Source: an uncultured Coriobacteriaceae bacterium
Lineage (GTDB): Bacteria > Actinomycetota > Coriobacteriia > Coriobacteriales > Atopobiaceae
Length of the DNA stretch: 64,000 nucleotides
Assembly (NCBI GenBank): GCA_902780305.1
Contig: CACZFB010000001.1
Coordinates: forward strand, 1-64,000
Reading direction: 5' to 3'
The notes under the pieces were generated by a model that saw nothing but the letters and a program-made list of their open reading frames with translations, was not told where the DNA came from and ran no database searches. The position numbers and the translations under genes are program-made. Shown here in pieces: positions 1 through 8,629 of this stretch. Numbering within the stretch: position 1 is the first letter of the stretch; the number at the start of each line of letters is the position of its first letter.

Positions 1-36
1 GACGTGCTCTACGAGCTGCTCGTGGCCGTTGACTGA
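1..36 (+). CDS. C-terminal end of an upstream signalling protein (partial)
   Basis: Frame 1 reads DVLYELLVAVD and stops at TGA (34-36). The ending resembles the last residues of receiver domains in hybrid kinases, and the next gene ends in a similar way (DIDVLIRMLSAYL). The upstream gene may therefore be a paralogous hybrid kinase or response regulator. Only 11 codons are visible, so the identity is inference. Confidence 0.45.
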   Translation, partial: DVLYELLVAVD

Positions 37-53
37 CGGTCGCTTGGTTGCCC

Positions 54-131
54 GCGGTGTCCGTTTGGGAAGAGGTGCCTTGGTGACATGCACGCATGCC
101 ACCAAGGCACCTCTTCCCAAATGGACACCGC
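54..131. repeat. Long inverted repeat (32-bp arms), probable terminator of the upstream gene
   Basis: Arms 54-85 and 100-131 pair over 32 bp with a single mismatch (CGT against CAT near 63/122) around a 14-nt loop. It lies just after the TGA at 34-36 and before the promoter of the hybrid kinase. An 18-nt piece of one arm (TGTCCGTTTGGGAAGAGG) recurs at 54890-54907 without its partner arm. Confidence 0.8.
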
Positions 132-212
132 CATCGGCCTAGGTGTACTACGTATCAATATGTGTCATAATGGATACTAGGACCCATAACCCCCAACGCA
201 GAGGGAGGCCCC

Positions 213-2645
213 ATGTTTGGCAATCAGTTTGCGCTCAACGAGGAAAGCCTTGCGATTATCGAGCAGTTTGGCGAGCTCATGCCTGGCGGCTTCATCATCT
301 ACCGAGCCGACCAGAACGAGGAGCTGCTGTACGCCAACAAGGCCGTATGCCGCATCTTTGGCTGCGAGAGCCTGGACGAGTTCAAGGAGCTCACGGGTTT
401 CACCTTTAGGGGGATGGTCCACCCCGAGGACTACGAGCAAGTCTCGTCTCTCATCAAGACGCAGGTGAACGACAGCCGCTACGACTTGGACAACGTGGAG
501 TATCGCATCGTGCGCAAGGACGGCGAGATGCGATGGGTGGACGACTTCGGCCACTACGTGGAGTCCGCGGTATACGACGGGCTCTACTACGTGTTTATCT
601 CGGACGTCACTGCAAAGTACCAGCAGGCGCAGTCCGACAAGGCCCTGAGGACCGCCGTCATCGAGGCCCTTACCCGGGTGTACGACTCCGTTTGGCTCAT
701 CCACGACATGGAGACGCAACGGTTCGAGCTGTTTAGGATCGACGAGAACATGGTCCATATCCTGCCTGCCAACGTGGCCGCCAAACTTACCAAGTTCTCC
801 GATGCCTTCGCCTTCTATTCGAACCTGGTCCTGGAAGAGGACCGCGAGCAGTTCCTGGAGTCGGTTACCCCACGTAGCATCGTCGAGAACGTCCAGAGCA
901 AGCTCATCTACTCCGTGCCGTTTCGTCGGGTGTTCGAGGACGGGGTTCGCTACTATCGCGTGGAATTCGCCAAACTCGACCTGGGTAACGGCGAGATCGG
1001 CATCGTGGCCGGGTTTAAGGACGTGGACGACGAGGTACGCAAGGAGCAGCAGATCCAGCAGGCGCTGCGCAACGCCATCGACGCCGCGAACGCCTCGAAC
1101 CAGGCCAAGAGCGACTTCCTGTCGAGCATGAGCCACGACATCCGCACGCCCATGAACGGCATCATTGGCATGACCGCGATCGCTGCCAACAACCTGGATG
1201 ACCGCGAGCGGGTGGCGGACTGCCTGCACAAGATTACCGAGTCCTCCAACCATCTTCTCTCGCTGATCAACGAGGTCCTGGACATGAACAAGATTGAGTC
1301 GGGCAAGGTTGAGCTGCAGGAGGAGGAGTTCAGCCTCGCCGAGCTCATCGACGGAATGCTGGCCATGACCCGCTCGCAGATGCAGGACCACGAGCACTCG
1401 TTCCAGGTGAATATTATCGACGTGGAGCACGAACAGGTTATTGGCGACATCCGCAGGCTGCAGCAGGTTTGCGTGAACATTCTGGGCAACGCCATAAAGT
1501 ACACCCCCAACGGCGGGCGGATCTCGCTCAAGGTACGCGAGCGTTCCACCTCCGCCCATGGCTTTGGCAACTACCAGTTCGTGTTCGAGGACAACGGCTA
1601 CGGCATGACGGAGGAGTTCCTGCAGCGCCTGTTCGAGCCCTTTGCGCGGGCTGACGACAAGCGGACGGCAAGCATCCAGGGCACGGGGCTGGGCATGGCC
1701 ATCACGCGCAACATCGTGCGCATGATGGGCGGCGACATTACCGTGAAGAGCACGTATGGCGAGGGGTCCACGTTTACGGTAAGCGTGTATCTTAAGCTGC
1801 AGAGCGCCGACGCCATTGACTGCCAGAGCTTCGCCAACCTGCGCGTGCTGGTTGCCGACGACGATCCGGTGTGCTGCGAGTCCACGTGCGAGCTGCTCAA
1901 CGACATGGGCATGAACAGCGAGTGGGTGCTTACGGGCAAGTCGGCCGTAGACCGCATTCGCACGCGCCACGAGCAGGGTCGCGACTTCTTTGCCACCTTC
2001 GTCGACTGGAAGCTGCCCGATCAGGGCGGCGTCCAGACGGTCCGGCAGATTCGGCAGCTGGCTGGACCCGAGATGCCCATCATCGTGTTCTCGGCCTACG
2101 ACTGGACGGTTATCGAGCAGGAGGCGCGCGAGGCGGGGGCAACCACCTTTATGAGCAAGCCCCTGTTCCGCACGAAGCTGGCCTCTCTGTTCAGCACGCT
2201 GGTAAACAGCAAATCCGACAAGGCGGAGGAGGACGCGCCCCTGCACGAGCTGGAGGAGCTGGACCTAACCGGCCGACGTGCGCTCCTGGCCGAGGACCAG
2301 GAGATAAACGCCGAGATTGCCATCGAGTTCCTGCAGATGACAGGCCTCGAGGTGGACTGGGCAAGAGACGGCGCCGAGGCAGTGAGGATGTTTGAGTCCT
2401 CGCCCGACGACTACTACGCCATCTTTATAACCGACATCCAAATGCCCGTTATGGACGGTTACGAGGCCGCAAAGGCCATTCGTGCCATGGAACGCCCCTA
2501 CGCGCAGCGCATCCCCATCGTCGCCATGTCGGCAAACGCCTTTGCCGATGACGTGCTGAGGAGCAAGTCGGTTGGCATGAACGACCACATTGCCAAGCCC
2601 ATAGACATTGACGTCCTCATCCGGATGCTGAGCGCGTACCTGTAA
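213..2645 (+). CDS. Hybrid sensor histidine kinase with two receiver domains
   Basis: 810 aa. Order: a PAS domain (about 25-130, with the HPEDY motif), a second PAS-like sensor region (about 145-275), HisKA with the phospho-accepting His at residue 308 (SMSHDIRTPMNG), HATPase_c (N box NAIKYTPNGG, G1 box DNGYGM, G2 box GTGLGMAI), REC1 (phospho-acceptor Asp 598 in FVDWKLPDQGG) and REC2 (Asp 741 in ITDIQMPVMDGYEA). No transmembrane segment is apparent, so it is probably a cytoplasmic sensor that passes phosphate internally from His to Asp. ATG 213 follows AGAGGGAGG at good spacing; a CATAAT box at 166-171 may be its -10. It is monocistronic, ending before two strong hairpins. The signal and the output partner are not visible here. 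Confidence 0.93.
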   Translation: MFGNQFALNEESLAIIEQFGELMPGGFIIYRADQNEELLYANKAVCRIFGCESLDEFKELTGFTFRGMVHPEDYEQVSSLIKTQVNDSRYDLDNVEYRIVRKDGEMRWVDDFGHYVESAVYDGLYYVFISDVTAKYQQAQSDKALRTAVIEALTRVYDSVWLIHDMETQRFELFRIDENMVHILPANVAAKLTKFSDAFAFYSNLVLEEDREQFLESVTPRSIVENVQSKLIYSVPFRRVFEDGVRYYRVEFAKLDLGNGEIGIVAGFKDVDDEVRKEQQIQQALRNAIDAANASNQAKSDFLSSMSHDIRTPMNGIIGMTAIAANNLDDRERVADCLHKITESSNHLLSLINEVLDMNKIESGKVELQEEEFSLAELIDGMLAMTRSQMQDHEHSFQVNIIDVEHEQVIGDIRRLQQVCVNILGNAIKYTPNGGRISLKVRERSTSAHGFGNYQFVFEDNGYGMTEEFLQRLFEPFARADDKRTASIQGTGLGMAITRNIVRMMGGDITVKSTYGEGSTFTVSVYLKLQSADAIDCQSFANLRVLVADDDPVCCESTCELLNDMGMNSEWVLTGKSAVDRIRTRHEQGRDFFATFVDWKLPDQGGVQTVRQIRQLAGPEMPIIVFSAYDWTVIEQEAREAGATTFMSKPLFRTKLASLFSTLVNSKSDKAEEDAPLHELEELDLTGRRALLAEDQEINAEIAIEFLQMTGLEVDWARDGAEAVRMFESSPDDYYAIFITDIQMPVMDGYEAAKAIRAMERPYAQRIPIVAMSANAFADDVLRSKSVGMNDHIAKPIDIDVLIRMLSAYL

Positions 2646-2685
2646 CGCGGAGCCGCCACCCGAAGCGGGAGGCGGGACAGCTTGC

Positions 2686-2732
2686 CGGGACACGGGGGAC
2701 CCACCTCGAAGAGGCGCGTCCCCCGTGTCCCG
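2686..2732. terminator. Hairpin terminator of the hybrid kinase gene
   Basis: Arms 2686-2700 and 2718-2732 (15 bp, GGGACACGGGGGAC core) enclose a loop containing CCTCGAAGAGG. It lies 40 bp after the kinase stop, between convergent genes. The loop sequence recurs in the hairpin at 2810-2862. Confidence 0.75.
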
Positions 2733-2809
2733 TCTGACAGGCATTGATGTCCCAGAGGGAAGAGTTCCCTTTTGGACACCCCCGTGCACGGTAAACGACG
2801 GGAAGAGGA

Positions 2810-2862
2810 AAGCTGTACTCGGGGGACATACCTCGAAGAGGTGTGTCCCCCGAGTACAGCTT
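2810..2862. terminator. 25-bp hairpin between convergent genes
   Basis: Arms 2810-2834 and 2838-2862 pair over 25 bp with one mismatch around the loop GAA. It ends 17 bp from the stop of the minus-strand surface-protein gene, so it probably serves that gene and backs up the kinase terminator. Confidence 0.75.
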
Positions 2863-2878
2863 GGCCTTTGTGTCGGTC

Positions 2879-4717
2879 CTACTTCTTAACGAAGGCCTTC
2901 GCGTAGTTCTGCGTGACGCCCTTGTACGTGGCTTCGGGGGCAGGCGCGTCCTTCTTCACGAGCACGACCTGGATCGCCTCGGCGCGCCGGCTCATGCCGG
3001 TGGTGCCGGCCTCCTCGCCGTTCTTGGCCCAGGCCATCCAGCCCAGGCGCTGCACGTGCACGCGGTAGTAGACGTCGTAGGCGTCCTTGGCCGCACCGGT
3101 GAGCTGGATTTGCACGGCCTCCATGCGACGGGACTTGCCCGTGGTGCCGCTGGTGGCGCCGTCTGTCGCCCACGTCTCCTCCCAACCGGAGCGCTGGACG
3201 TGGCCGCGGTACTCGATGCCGCCCGAGACGCCCTCGGGCAGCCTGAGCGTGAGCGCCTCCAAGCGGCGCGACTTGCCCGTGGTGCCCGCGGCGGTGCCGT
3301 CGGTGACGGGGACCATCCAGCCGATGCGCTGCACGTGGGCGACGACGGAGGCGTCGGGGATGGAGACTGGCGTGGGCTTGGCCTTGACGGTCACGGCGCA
3401 GCTCGCGGACTTGCCGCTGCCGTCGTTCGCCGTGGCCGTGATGGTCGCCGTCCCGACGGCCACGGCCGTGACCTCGCCGGTCTTCTCGTCTACCGTGGCG
3501 ACGCCCGCATTGCTGCTCGTCCACGCGACGCCCTTGACGACGGCATGGTCGGGCTTGATGGTCGCCGTCAGGGTCGACGTGTCGCCCACGGTGAGGGTCG
3601 TCGATGCCGGAGTTACCGTCACGCCCGTGACGGGGACGGTGGTTTGCGCCCACGTCTGAGTGTGGTCGGTCTGGAAGTCTTGGGCGGGGATGTTGGCGGC
3701 ACTGCCCTCGCTTTCGCCCGCCTTGACGGTGACGCCTTCGCCAATCGTCAACGTCCCACCTTTCGTTCCTATGGCGCCATCTTCGCCGAAGGCGGTCACG
3801 GTGCCGCCGTTTATGGTCGCCTTGGCGCGGCCGTTACCCCCATCGTCCCAAGCCAAAAGGCCGTAATAACCGCCATCGGCGATTACCGTGCCGCCGTTGA
3901 TCGTCAGACTGGCGTTTATGTTATTCGCATCTCCGAGGCTTGAAAGGACTTGGATACCTCCATTGGCTGTAACCTCCCCGCCGTTGATCGTCAGGCGAGC
4001 ATCCCTTATTGGATCACTTCCATTGGCACAGAGAAAGATACCGTACGTATTATGGCCGGTAAACGACAACCTGCCGCCGTTGATCGTCAGCTTCTGGCCT
4101 AAGATCGCTGATCCAGCGTCATCCGTAGGATGGGTAATCTCCATTGCGCCCATACTGTTCTTGTCCGTGCTCTGGGCGTAAATGGTCAGACTTTTGCCCA
4201 GGCTGAGCACGATGCCCCCATGGCCGATTAGCTTCGCGCCATCAGCGAGAATCAGGTGCACGTCGCCGGTAACTTCGATTAGACCTTTGATGGTCTTTTC
4301 GCCCTCGACGACGTACCAGCCTTCGTTGCTGGTTGTGCTCCATATGACGTCGCTGGCGGTGGCACTGTTCTCCACTTTGGTGCAATCATGTGATCCGGAC
4401 GTGGTCTTTCCGTTTCGCGCATCCCCTTCGCTTGCGTAGTACAGGTAGCTGTAGCTGACGTTGCTTGCGGTCTCCAGATCCTGCACCGACACCACAGGCT
4501 CTCCCTCTTCGACAGGCTGCCCCTCGGGCTCGGGCTCGTCCGTTGAAACCTCGCTCTGCGCGACCACCACCGACCCCTCGCTCCCCTCGGGTACGACCTC
4601 AATTTCGCTGGCCAGGGCAAATGCCGGACACAGCCCCAACGCCATGATGAGGGCCGCGACCAGGCTCAGCGCGAGGCTTGTCGGCGCTGCTTTGCGTATC
4701 CGTTCCGTATTCGCCAT
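2879..4717 (-). CDS. Secreted surface protein: beta-helix-like repeats, Big2 domain, three ChW repeats
   Basis: 612 aa from ATG 4717, chosen because GGAAGGGG precedes it and a signal peptide follows (basic NTERIRKAAP, then a hydrophobic core ending in ALA, about 1-38). Residues about 130-330 carry recurring LTINGG turns like those of right-handed beta-helix or adhesin passenger regions. A bacterial Ig-like Big2 domain spans about 359-445 (VTVTPASTTLTVGDTST ... VATVDEKTGEVTAV). Three Clostridial hydrophobic W (ChW) repeats follow at about 457-505, 508-555 and 558-605, each with HVQR.GW ... GTTG.SRR.EA. No LPXTG motif or C-terminal membrane anchor is seen, so it is secreted or held by the ChW repeats. 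A decayed relative lies at 46430-47156. An adhesive or wall-binding role is inference. Confidence 0.85.
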   Translation of the reverse strand: MANTERIRKAAPTSLALSLVAALIMALGLCPAFALASEIEVVPEGSEGSVVVAQSEVSTDEPEPEGQPVEEGEPVVSVQDLETASNVSYSYLYYASEGDARNGKTTSGSHDCTKVENSATASDVIWSTTSNEGWYVVEGEKTIKGLIEVTGDVHLILADGAKLIGHGGIVLSLGKSLTIYAQSTDKNSMGAMEITHPTDDAGSAILGQKLTINGGRLSFTGHNTYGIFLCANGSDPIRDARLTINGGEVTANGGIQVLSSLGDANNINASLTINGGTVIADGGYYGLLAWDDGGNGRAKATINGGTVTAFGEDGAIGTKGGTLTIGEGVTVKAGESEGSAANIPAQDFQTDHTQTWAQTTVPVTGVTVTPASTTLTVGDTSTLTATIKPDHAVVKGVAWTSSNAGVATVDEKTGEVTAVAVGTATITATANDGSGKSASCAVTVKAKPTPVSIPDASVVAHVQRIGWMVPVTDGTAAGTTGKSRRLEALTLRLPEGVSGGIEYRGHVQRSGWEETWATDGATSGTTGKSRRMEAVQIQLTGAAKDAYDVYYRVHVQRLGWMAWAKNGEEAGTTGMSRRAEAIQVVLVKKDAPAPEATYKGVTQNYAKAFVKK

Positions 4718-5043
4718 GAGATTCCCCTTCCCACGGGCCCCACCCGCATAGGTAGTAGGTAATGTCCCCGCAAAGACACTACCACTCCTCTGCGATATCC
4801 CGCAACAAGAATCTGAGGTAACCCAGCGTGCCGTGCTCCACGAGTTGCTTTCACTTTGGCCAGAATGTGTCGGCCTATCAAGAGGGGTTGCCCCCCTGAC
4901 ATACCGCTCGCGGCAATCAAAGGGGGCAACCCCTCTTGATAGACCACCTCCGGTTACCGATGTGCGTGGCTTATGGCCAGCGTCAGGAGTTGGGGGCCTG
5001 CTCGTGGGGCTGCGTCCGGCCCGCAAAGGAGCGCGGCGCCGCC
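4718..5043. other. Intergenic region with one long hairpin, no gene seen
   Basis: This 326-bp gap lies between the start of the surface-protein gene and the end of the HAD gene, both on the minus strand. Its left part should hold the promoter of the surface-protein gene. The hairpin at 4875-4942 dominates the rest. No credible open frame was found. Confidence 0.6.
4875..4942. terminator. 21-bp hairpin (CTATC/GGGG-CCCC family)
   Basis: Arms 4875-4895 and 4922-4942 pair perfectly over 21 bp. The loop contains GCTCGCGGCAATCA, which recurs in related form in the hairpins at 48892 and 63617. It lies 3' of the HAD phosphatase gene on the minus strand, so a terminator role is likely. Confidence 0.75.
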
Positions 5044-5697
5044 CTAGCCCAGCTTCCCGGACGCCAGCAGGTCGCGCACCTCCACCAGGTCGTTGCAGAT
5101 GCACGCGGCATGCTCCCGGGCAAAGTCGTCGGCGGCCACGAGGTCCGGCACCATCACCGTCACGAAGCCGCCCGCAACGCCCGCGTGCACGCCCGAGAGG
5201 CTGTCCTCGAGCACCAGCGTATGCGCAGGCGCGACGCCCATGGCCTGCGCCGTGTTGAGGAAGATATCGGGCTCGGGCTTGGGATGGGCCATGCCCGCGC
5301 CCGAGAAGAGCTCACCAAAATAGTCGCTTACGCCGCCGTTGGCCAGGTTCATCCGTATAACCTCCAGCGCGCTGGACGAGGCAACGGCCATGGGCACGCC
5401 CTGCTCTGCGAGGAATGCCAGCAACTCGTCCAGGCCCGGCTTCTTGGGAGCGCCCTTGCGCAGCTCCTCGTGCACCATGGCGTAGGCCGCCTCACGAATG
5501 TAGGTTGTGTCCGCGCCCGGCACGAACCTGCCGAGCACCGCCTCCATGCTCGCGCCCGACGTGCCGCGCACGGCATTGGCCAGGCCATGGGGATACTCGC
5601 GGCCGATGGTCGCGAGCACCGGCGCCCACACGCGCGTCCAAATGGGCTCGGTGTCGAACATCAGGCCATCCATGTCGAAGATAACGCCGTCAATCAT
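5044..5697 (-). CDS. HAD-superfamily phosphatase, beta-phosphoglucomutase-like
   Basis: 217 aa, a normal length for this subfamily. Motif I is FDMDGLMFD with the nucleophile Asp 8 and acid/base Asp 10. The cap domain follows, then motif II in ASSSAL, the motif III Lys in HPKPEPD, and motif IV LEDSLSGV. These place it with the small sugar-phosphate phosphatases or phosphomutases (HAD subfamily IA, variant 3). The substrate cannot be read from sequence. It ends in TAG. The flavodoxin-like reductase gene lies 21 bp upstream in the same orientation, so the two may be co-transcribed. Confidence 0.88.
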   Translation of the reverse strand: MIDGVIFDMDGLMFDTEPIWTRVWAPVLATIGREYPHGLANAVRGTSGASMEAVLGRFVPGADTTYIREAAYAMVHEELRKGAPKKPGLDELLAFLAEQGVPMAVASSSALEVIRMNLANGGVSDYFGELFSGAGMAHPKPEPDIFLNTAQAMGVAPAHTLVLEDSLSGVHAGVAGGFVTVMVPDLVAADDFAREHAACICNDLVEVRDLLASGKLG

Positions 5698-5718
5698 CGC
5701 AAAACCCTCCCGGAGTCG

Positions 5719-6336
5719 CTAACGCACGAAGTTGGTGAAGACGCCGGGCTCGCGCTCGGGAAGCCCATACGCGTCCTTGGCCAGCGCGATGCCCTTGACG
5801 AGGAAGGCCATGTTGCGGGCGAGCGTGCGCATCTGCTGCAGGCCCTCCGCGTCTTCGGTGGCCTCTCCCGGCAGGCGGCCATGCACGCCGTTCCAGTACT
5901 GACCCGAGGCGATGGGCATCCCCGAGATGCCAAAGTACTTGTTGATCTCGTCCCATGTTGCGGTAAGGCCGCCGCGACGCGCGACGCTTACGGCGGCGCC
6001 CACCTTCATGGTCTTGTCAAAGTGCGAGCTGTAGAACAGACGGTCGAGCACGGCGATGAGCGTCGCGTTGGCCGAGCCGTAGTACACGGGAGCCGCCGCA
6101 ACGAGGCCGTCAGCCTCCTCGAACTTTGCCGCAAGTTCGTTGACCACGTCGTCGAACACGCACTTTCCCGTCTTTGCACACGAGTTGCACGCGATGCAGC
6201 CGCGCACGTCGTCGCTGCCCACCCGCACAACCTCCACCTCGATGCCTTCCGCCTCCAAGACCTTGGCCATCTCGTCCAGCGCCAGCGTGGTGTTTCCCTT
6301 TGCGCGCGGGCTTCCGTTAATCATGAGCACCTTCAT
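5719..6336 (-). CDS. NADPH-dependent FMN reductase / flavodoxin-fold oxidoreductase
   Basis: 205 aa. The N-terminus has the FMN phosphate-binding loop MKVLMINGSPRAKGNTT, then the Cys-rich GCIACNSCAKTGKC segment typical of the iron-sulfur flavoprotein/NADPH-dependent FMN reductase group, and later APVYYGSAN, which contacts flavin. The likely role is NAD(P)H-driven flavin or quinone reduction in the cytoplasm; the substrate is unknown. Two of the four Cys could bind metal or act in redox, but this is inference. The ATG is preceded by an AAGGGGGAG-like ribosome-binding site. It is the probable first gene of a two-gene unit with the HAD phosphatase. Confidence 0.88.
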   Translation of the reverse strand: MKVLMINGSPRAKGNTTLALDEMAKVLEAEGIEVEVVRVGSDDVRGCIACNSCAKTGKCVFDDVVNELAAKFEEADGLVAAAPVYYGSANATLIAVLDRLFYSSHFDKTMKVGAAVSVARRGGLTATWDEINKYFGISGMPIASGQYWNGVHGRLPGEATEDAEGLQQMRTLARNMAFLVKGIALAKDAYGLPEREPGVFTNFVR

Positions 6337-6399
6337 GGCTCTCCCCCTTTGCTCAGCACCGTCCAGCGTGTGCCGCCGTACCCTGACATTTGCATATGA

Positions 6400-7182
6400 T
6401 TATAAACCATGGACCAGGTCCACGCGCATGCCATCGGTCGCCAGCTCGAAGCCATGCGCCAGCGCAGTGCGACCTACTTGGGTGCGGTCGGCTGCGGTCC
6501 ATGCGGGGTTCTGGTGAATGAGCAGCACGCGCCCAAACCGGTCTTGCGGAAGACCGTTGGTCAGCGCCTCGATGCTGGTGTGCCTCGGGTCGCCCTGCCC
6601 CACCTGCCAGCACTCGTGCAGGAGCACCTCCGCCGGGGCGACGTTGGCCCATGCGCTCGCGTCGAAGCTCGTGTCCGTGGCATAGACCAGCTCGTCTCCC
6701 AGCCGCAGCTCGAAGGACGGGGCCGAATGGCGCTGCGGTCGCACCCCCACGGCCAGCTGACCGGCCATGAAGTCTGCGCCCCCGTAGTCGTGGTAGTGCA
6801 CCTCGTAGGCAAACCCATGCGCACCGGACGAATAGACGGCCGGTTGCAGCACGTCCTCCAAATAGTCTTTGGTAGAGCGCTCGTACACCGGCCTGCCCGG
6901 GCCGTACACGTCCACGCGCATGTGCGAAGCGAAGCGCTTGAGGTACATGAGACCAGCGACGTGGTCCAGGTGATAGTGCGAGAGCAGCACGTGCAGGCGG
7001 TCGTGTCGCGCCGGCACCTGGGGCACCAACGAGAGGTTCGCCACACCCGTGCCGGCATCCAACAGCACGAGCTCACCTGCGATCTCCAGCAAAAAGCAGC
7101 AGGTCTGACGCCCGTCGCTGGGCATCCAACCGTTGCTGCCCAAGACCCACAGGGTGGTCTGGTCGTGATGGTTTGCGAGCAT
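6400..7182 (-). CDS. MBL-fold metallo-hydrolase
   Basis: 260 aa from ATG 7182, chosen over a longer in-frame start (7242) because GGGGAGG lies seven bases upstream. The metal-binding motif is LLSHYHLDHVAG (HxHxDH), with a later Asp in VYATDTSFD and His in LLHECWQ and LIHQNP. The pattern resembles the RNase Z/phosphodiesterase-like branch of the metallo-beta-lactamase superfamily that hydrolyses phosphoesters. It stands alone and diverges from the macro-domain gene; both promoters must lie in the 137 bp between them. Confidence 0.88.
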   Translation of the reverse strand: MLANHHDQTTLWVLGSNGWMPSDGRQTCCFLLEIAGELVLLDAGTGVANLSLVPQVPARHDRLHVLLSHYHLDHVAGLMYLKRFASHMRVDVYGPGRPVYERSTKDYLEDVLQPAVYSSGAHGFAYEVHYHDYGGADFMAGQLAVGVRPQRHSAPSFELRLGDELVYATDTSFDASAWANVAPAEVLLHECWQVGQGDPRHTSIEALTNGLPQDRFGRVLLIHQNPAWTAADRTQVGRTALAHGFELATDGMRVDLVHGL

Positions 7183-7319
7183 GCGAACCTCCCCAGGTGG
7201 TTTGTCGGTACGTGTGCCATTGTACAGGGGAGCGGGTGACACTGGAGGGATACTCCCCCTCGTGTTACCCGTGTTGGCGGTATAGTAAGGGCAGTGCCCT
7301 CGACCTTGGGAGTGATCGC

Positions 7320-8489
7320 ATGCCTTTGCTCATAGAGCGCAACGACATAACGCGCATGCACGTGGATGCCATCGTGAATGCAGCCAACGAGCACCTGCGC
7401 CACGGCGGAGGGGTTTGCGGTGCCATCTTTGCCGCCGCCGGTCCATACGAGCTGCAACAGGCGTGCGACGAGATCGGGCACTGCGACACGGGCAGCTCGG
7501 TGGCGACGCCCGCCTTCGCGCTTGACGCGCGCCACATCATCCATACCGTGGGGCCTGTGTGGCAGGGTGGTGGCGCAGGCGAGGAGCAGGCGCTGCGCTC
7601 GTGCTACCGCACGTCGCTCGCCCTCGCCCACGAGCTGGGCGACACGTCCATCGCCTTCCCGCTCATCTCGTCCGGCATCTATGGCTATCCCAAGGACCAG
7701 GCCATAGATGTCGCCATCAACGAGATTCGCGCGTTCCTTGGGCAGCACGACATGGAAGTGCACCTCATCCTGTTCGACACCCAGGCGATGCGTGCCACGG
7801 CAGGGCGCTTCTCGCACATTACGGAATACATCAACGACGTCTACGTGCGCGAGCACCCCTACTCGCGTCGGGCAAGATGGGAGTCCGCAGATGGCGGTTA
7901 CGCCTCGAACCTGCCGTACTACGAGAGCCTGCCGCTCGACGAGGCGGCCGAGACGGACTTTGAGGACTTTGAGGTCTTTGGTGACTTTGGGGACACGGCG
8001 TCCATGCCCCCGGCTCCCGCCGCGGCGCCCCAGGCGGCTCCCGATTCGGCGCGCCGCATGGCCTCGTCGGCATCTGCCAAGGAATCGCGCAAGAGGACGC
8101 ACGACAAGCGAGAGGACCAGCCCGGGTTACTCAAGCGGCTGCTCAAAAAGCTCGACGCGCCGTTTTCCACCACGCTCATGCGCATGATAGACGACCGGGG
8201 GCTCAAGGACAGCGACGTGTACAAGCGCGCCAACCTCAGCCGCCAGCACTTCTCAAAGATCCGCAGCAACCCTGGGTATAAGCCCAAGAAGCAGACGGTT
8301 CTGGCGCTGGCCGTGGCGCTGGAGCTAAGTGCCGACGAGACGCGGCTGCTGCTGGAGCGCGCCGGCTTTGCGCTCACCCACGCCGACCAGCGCGACATTA
8401 TTGTTGAGTACTTTATTGAGCGGGGCAACTACGACATCTACGAGATAAACCTCGCGCTCTACGCCTTCGACCAGCCGCTTTTGGGTTAA
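7320..8489 (+). CDS. Macro-domain ADP-ribose hydrolase fused to a C-terminal helix-turn-helix-like domain
   Basis: 389 aa from ATG 7320. Residues 1-about 170 form a macro domain: DAIVNAANEHLRHGGGVCGAIF carries the ADP-ribose-binding Asn and the GGGV loop, and ISSGIYGYPKDQA is the second ligand loop. This type removes ADP-ribose or deacetylates O-acetyl-ADP-ribose. A low-complexity linker (about 195-265, acidic then Ala/Pro-rich) leads to a helical C-terminal domain (about 268-389, FSTTLMRMIDDRG, DVYKRANLSRQHFSKI) that looks like an XRE-type DNA-binding fold. A TATAGTAA element about 35 bp upstream may be the -10. Whether the tail binds DNA or protein is inference. Confidence 0.88.
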   Translation: MPLLIERNDITRMHVDAIVNAANEHLRHGGGVCGAIFAAAGPYELQQACDEIGHCDTGSSVATPAFALDARHIIHTVGPVWQGGGAGEEQALRSCYRTSLALAHELGDTSIAFPLISSGIYGYPKDQAIDVAINEIRAFLGQHDMEVHLILFDTQAMRATAGRFSHITEYINDVYVREHPYSRRARWESADGGYASNLPYYESLPLDEAAETDFEDFEVFGDFGDTASMPPAPAAAPQAAPDSARRMASSASAKESRKRTHDKREDQPGLLKRLLKKLDAPFSTTLMRMIDDRGLKDSDVYKRANLSRQHFSKIRSNPGYKPKKQTVLALAVALELSADETRLLLERAGFALTHADQRDIIVEYFIERGNYDIYEINLALYAFDQPLLG

Positions 8490-8501
8490 GGGGCTGTAGC
8501 A

Positions 8502-8534
8502 GGTAGACGAAGGGAACCGTCCCCTTTGTCTACC
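8502..8534. terminator. Hairpin terminator of the macro-domain gene
   Basis: Arms 8502-8514 and 8522-8534 pair over 13 bp with one G.T pair, 13 bp after the stop codon. No strong T tract follows. Confidence 0.65.
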
Positions 8535-8629
8535 AGGCGGGGCAATGTCAACTGCCGGTTGACCAAAGTCGGTACGGCGCCACGTAGACTTCTTCTTGTA
8601 CGGCAGGAGCCAACAAGAAGGAGGACATC

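Noticed and set aside
177-2246. 689-aa open frame on the strand opposite the hybrid kinase
   Set aside because: It is the antisense shadow of a GC-rich coding gene, with no start signal or recognisable domain. Similar long shadows occur opposite JetC, DnaK, ClpB and EssC.
7183-7319. Riboswitch in the divergent region before the macro-domain gene
   Set aside because: The region is short and contains only a GGGAGCGGGTGACAC-like stem that does not fit a known riboswitch class.
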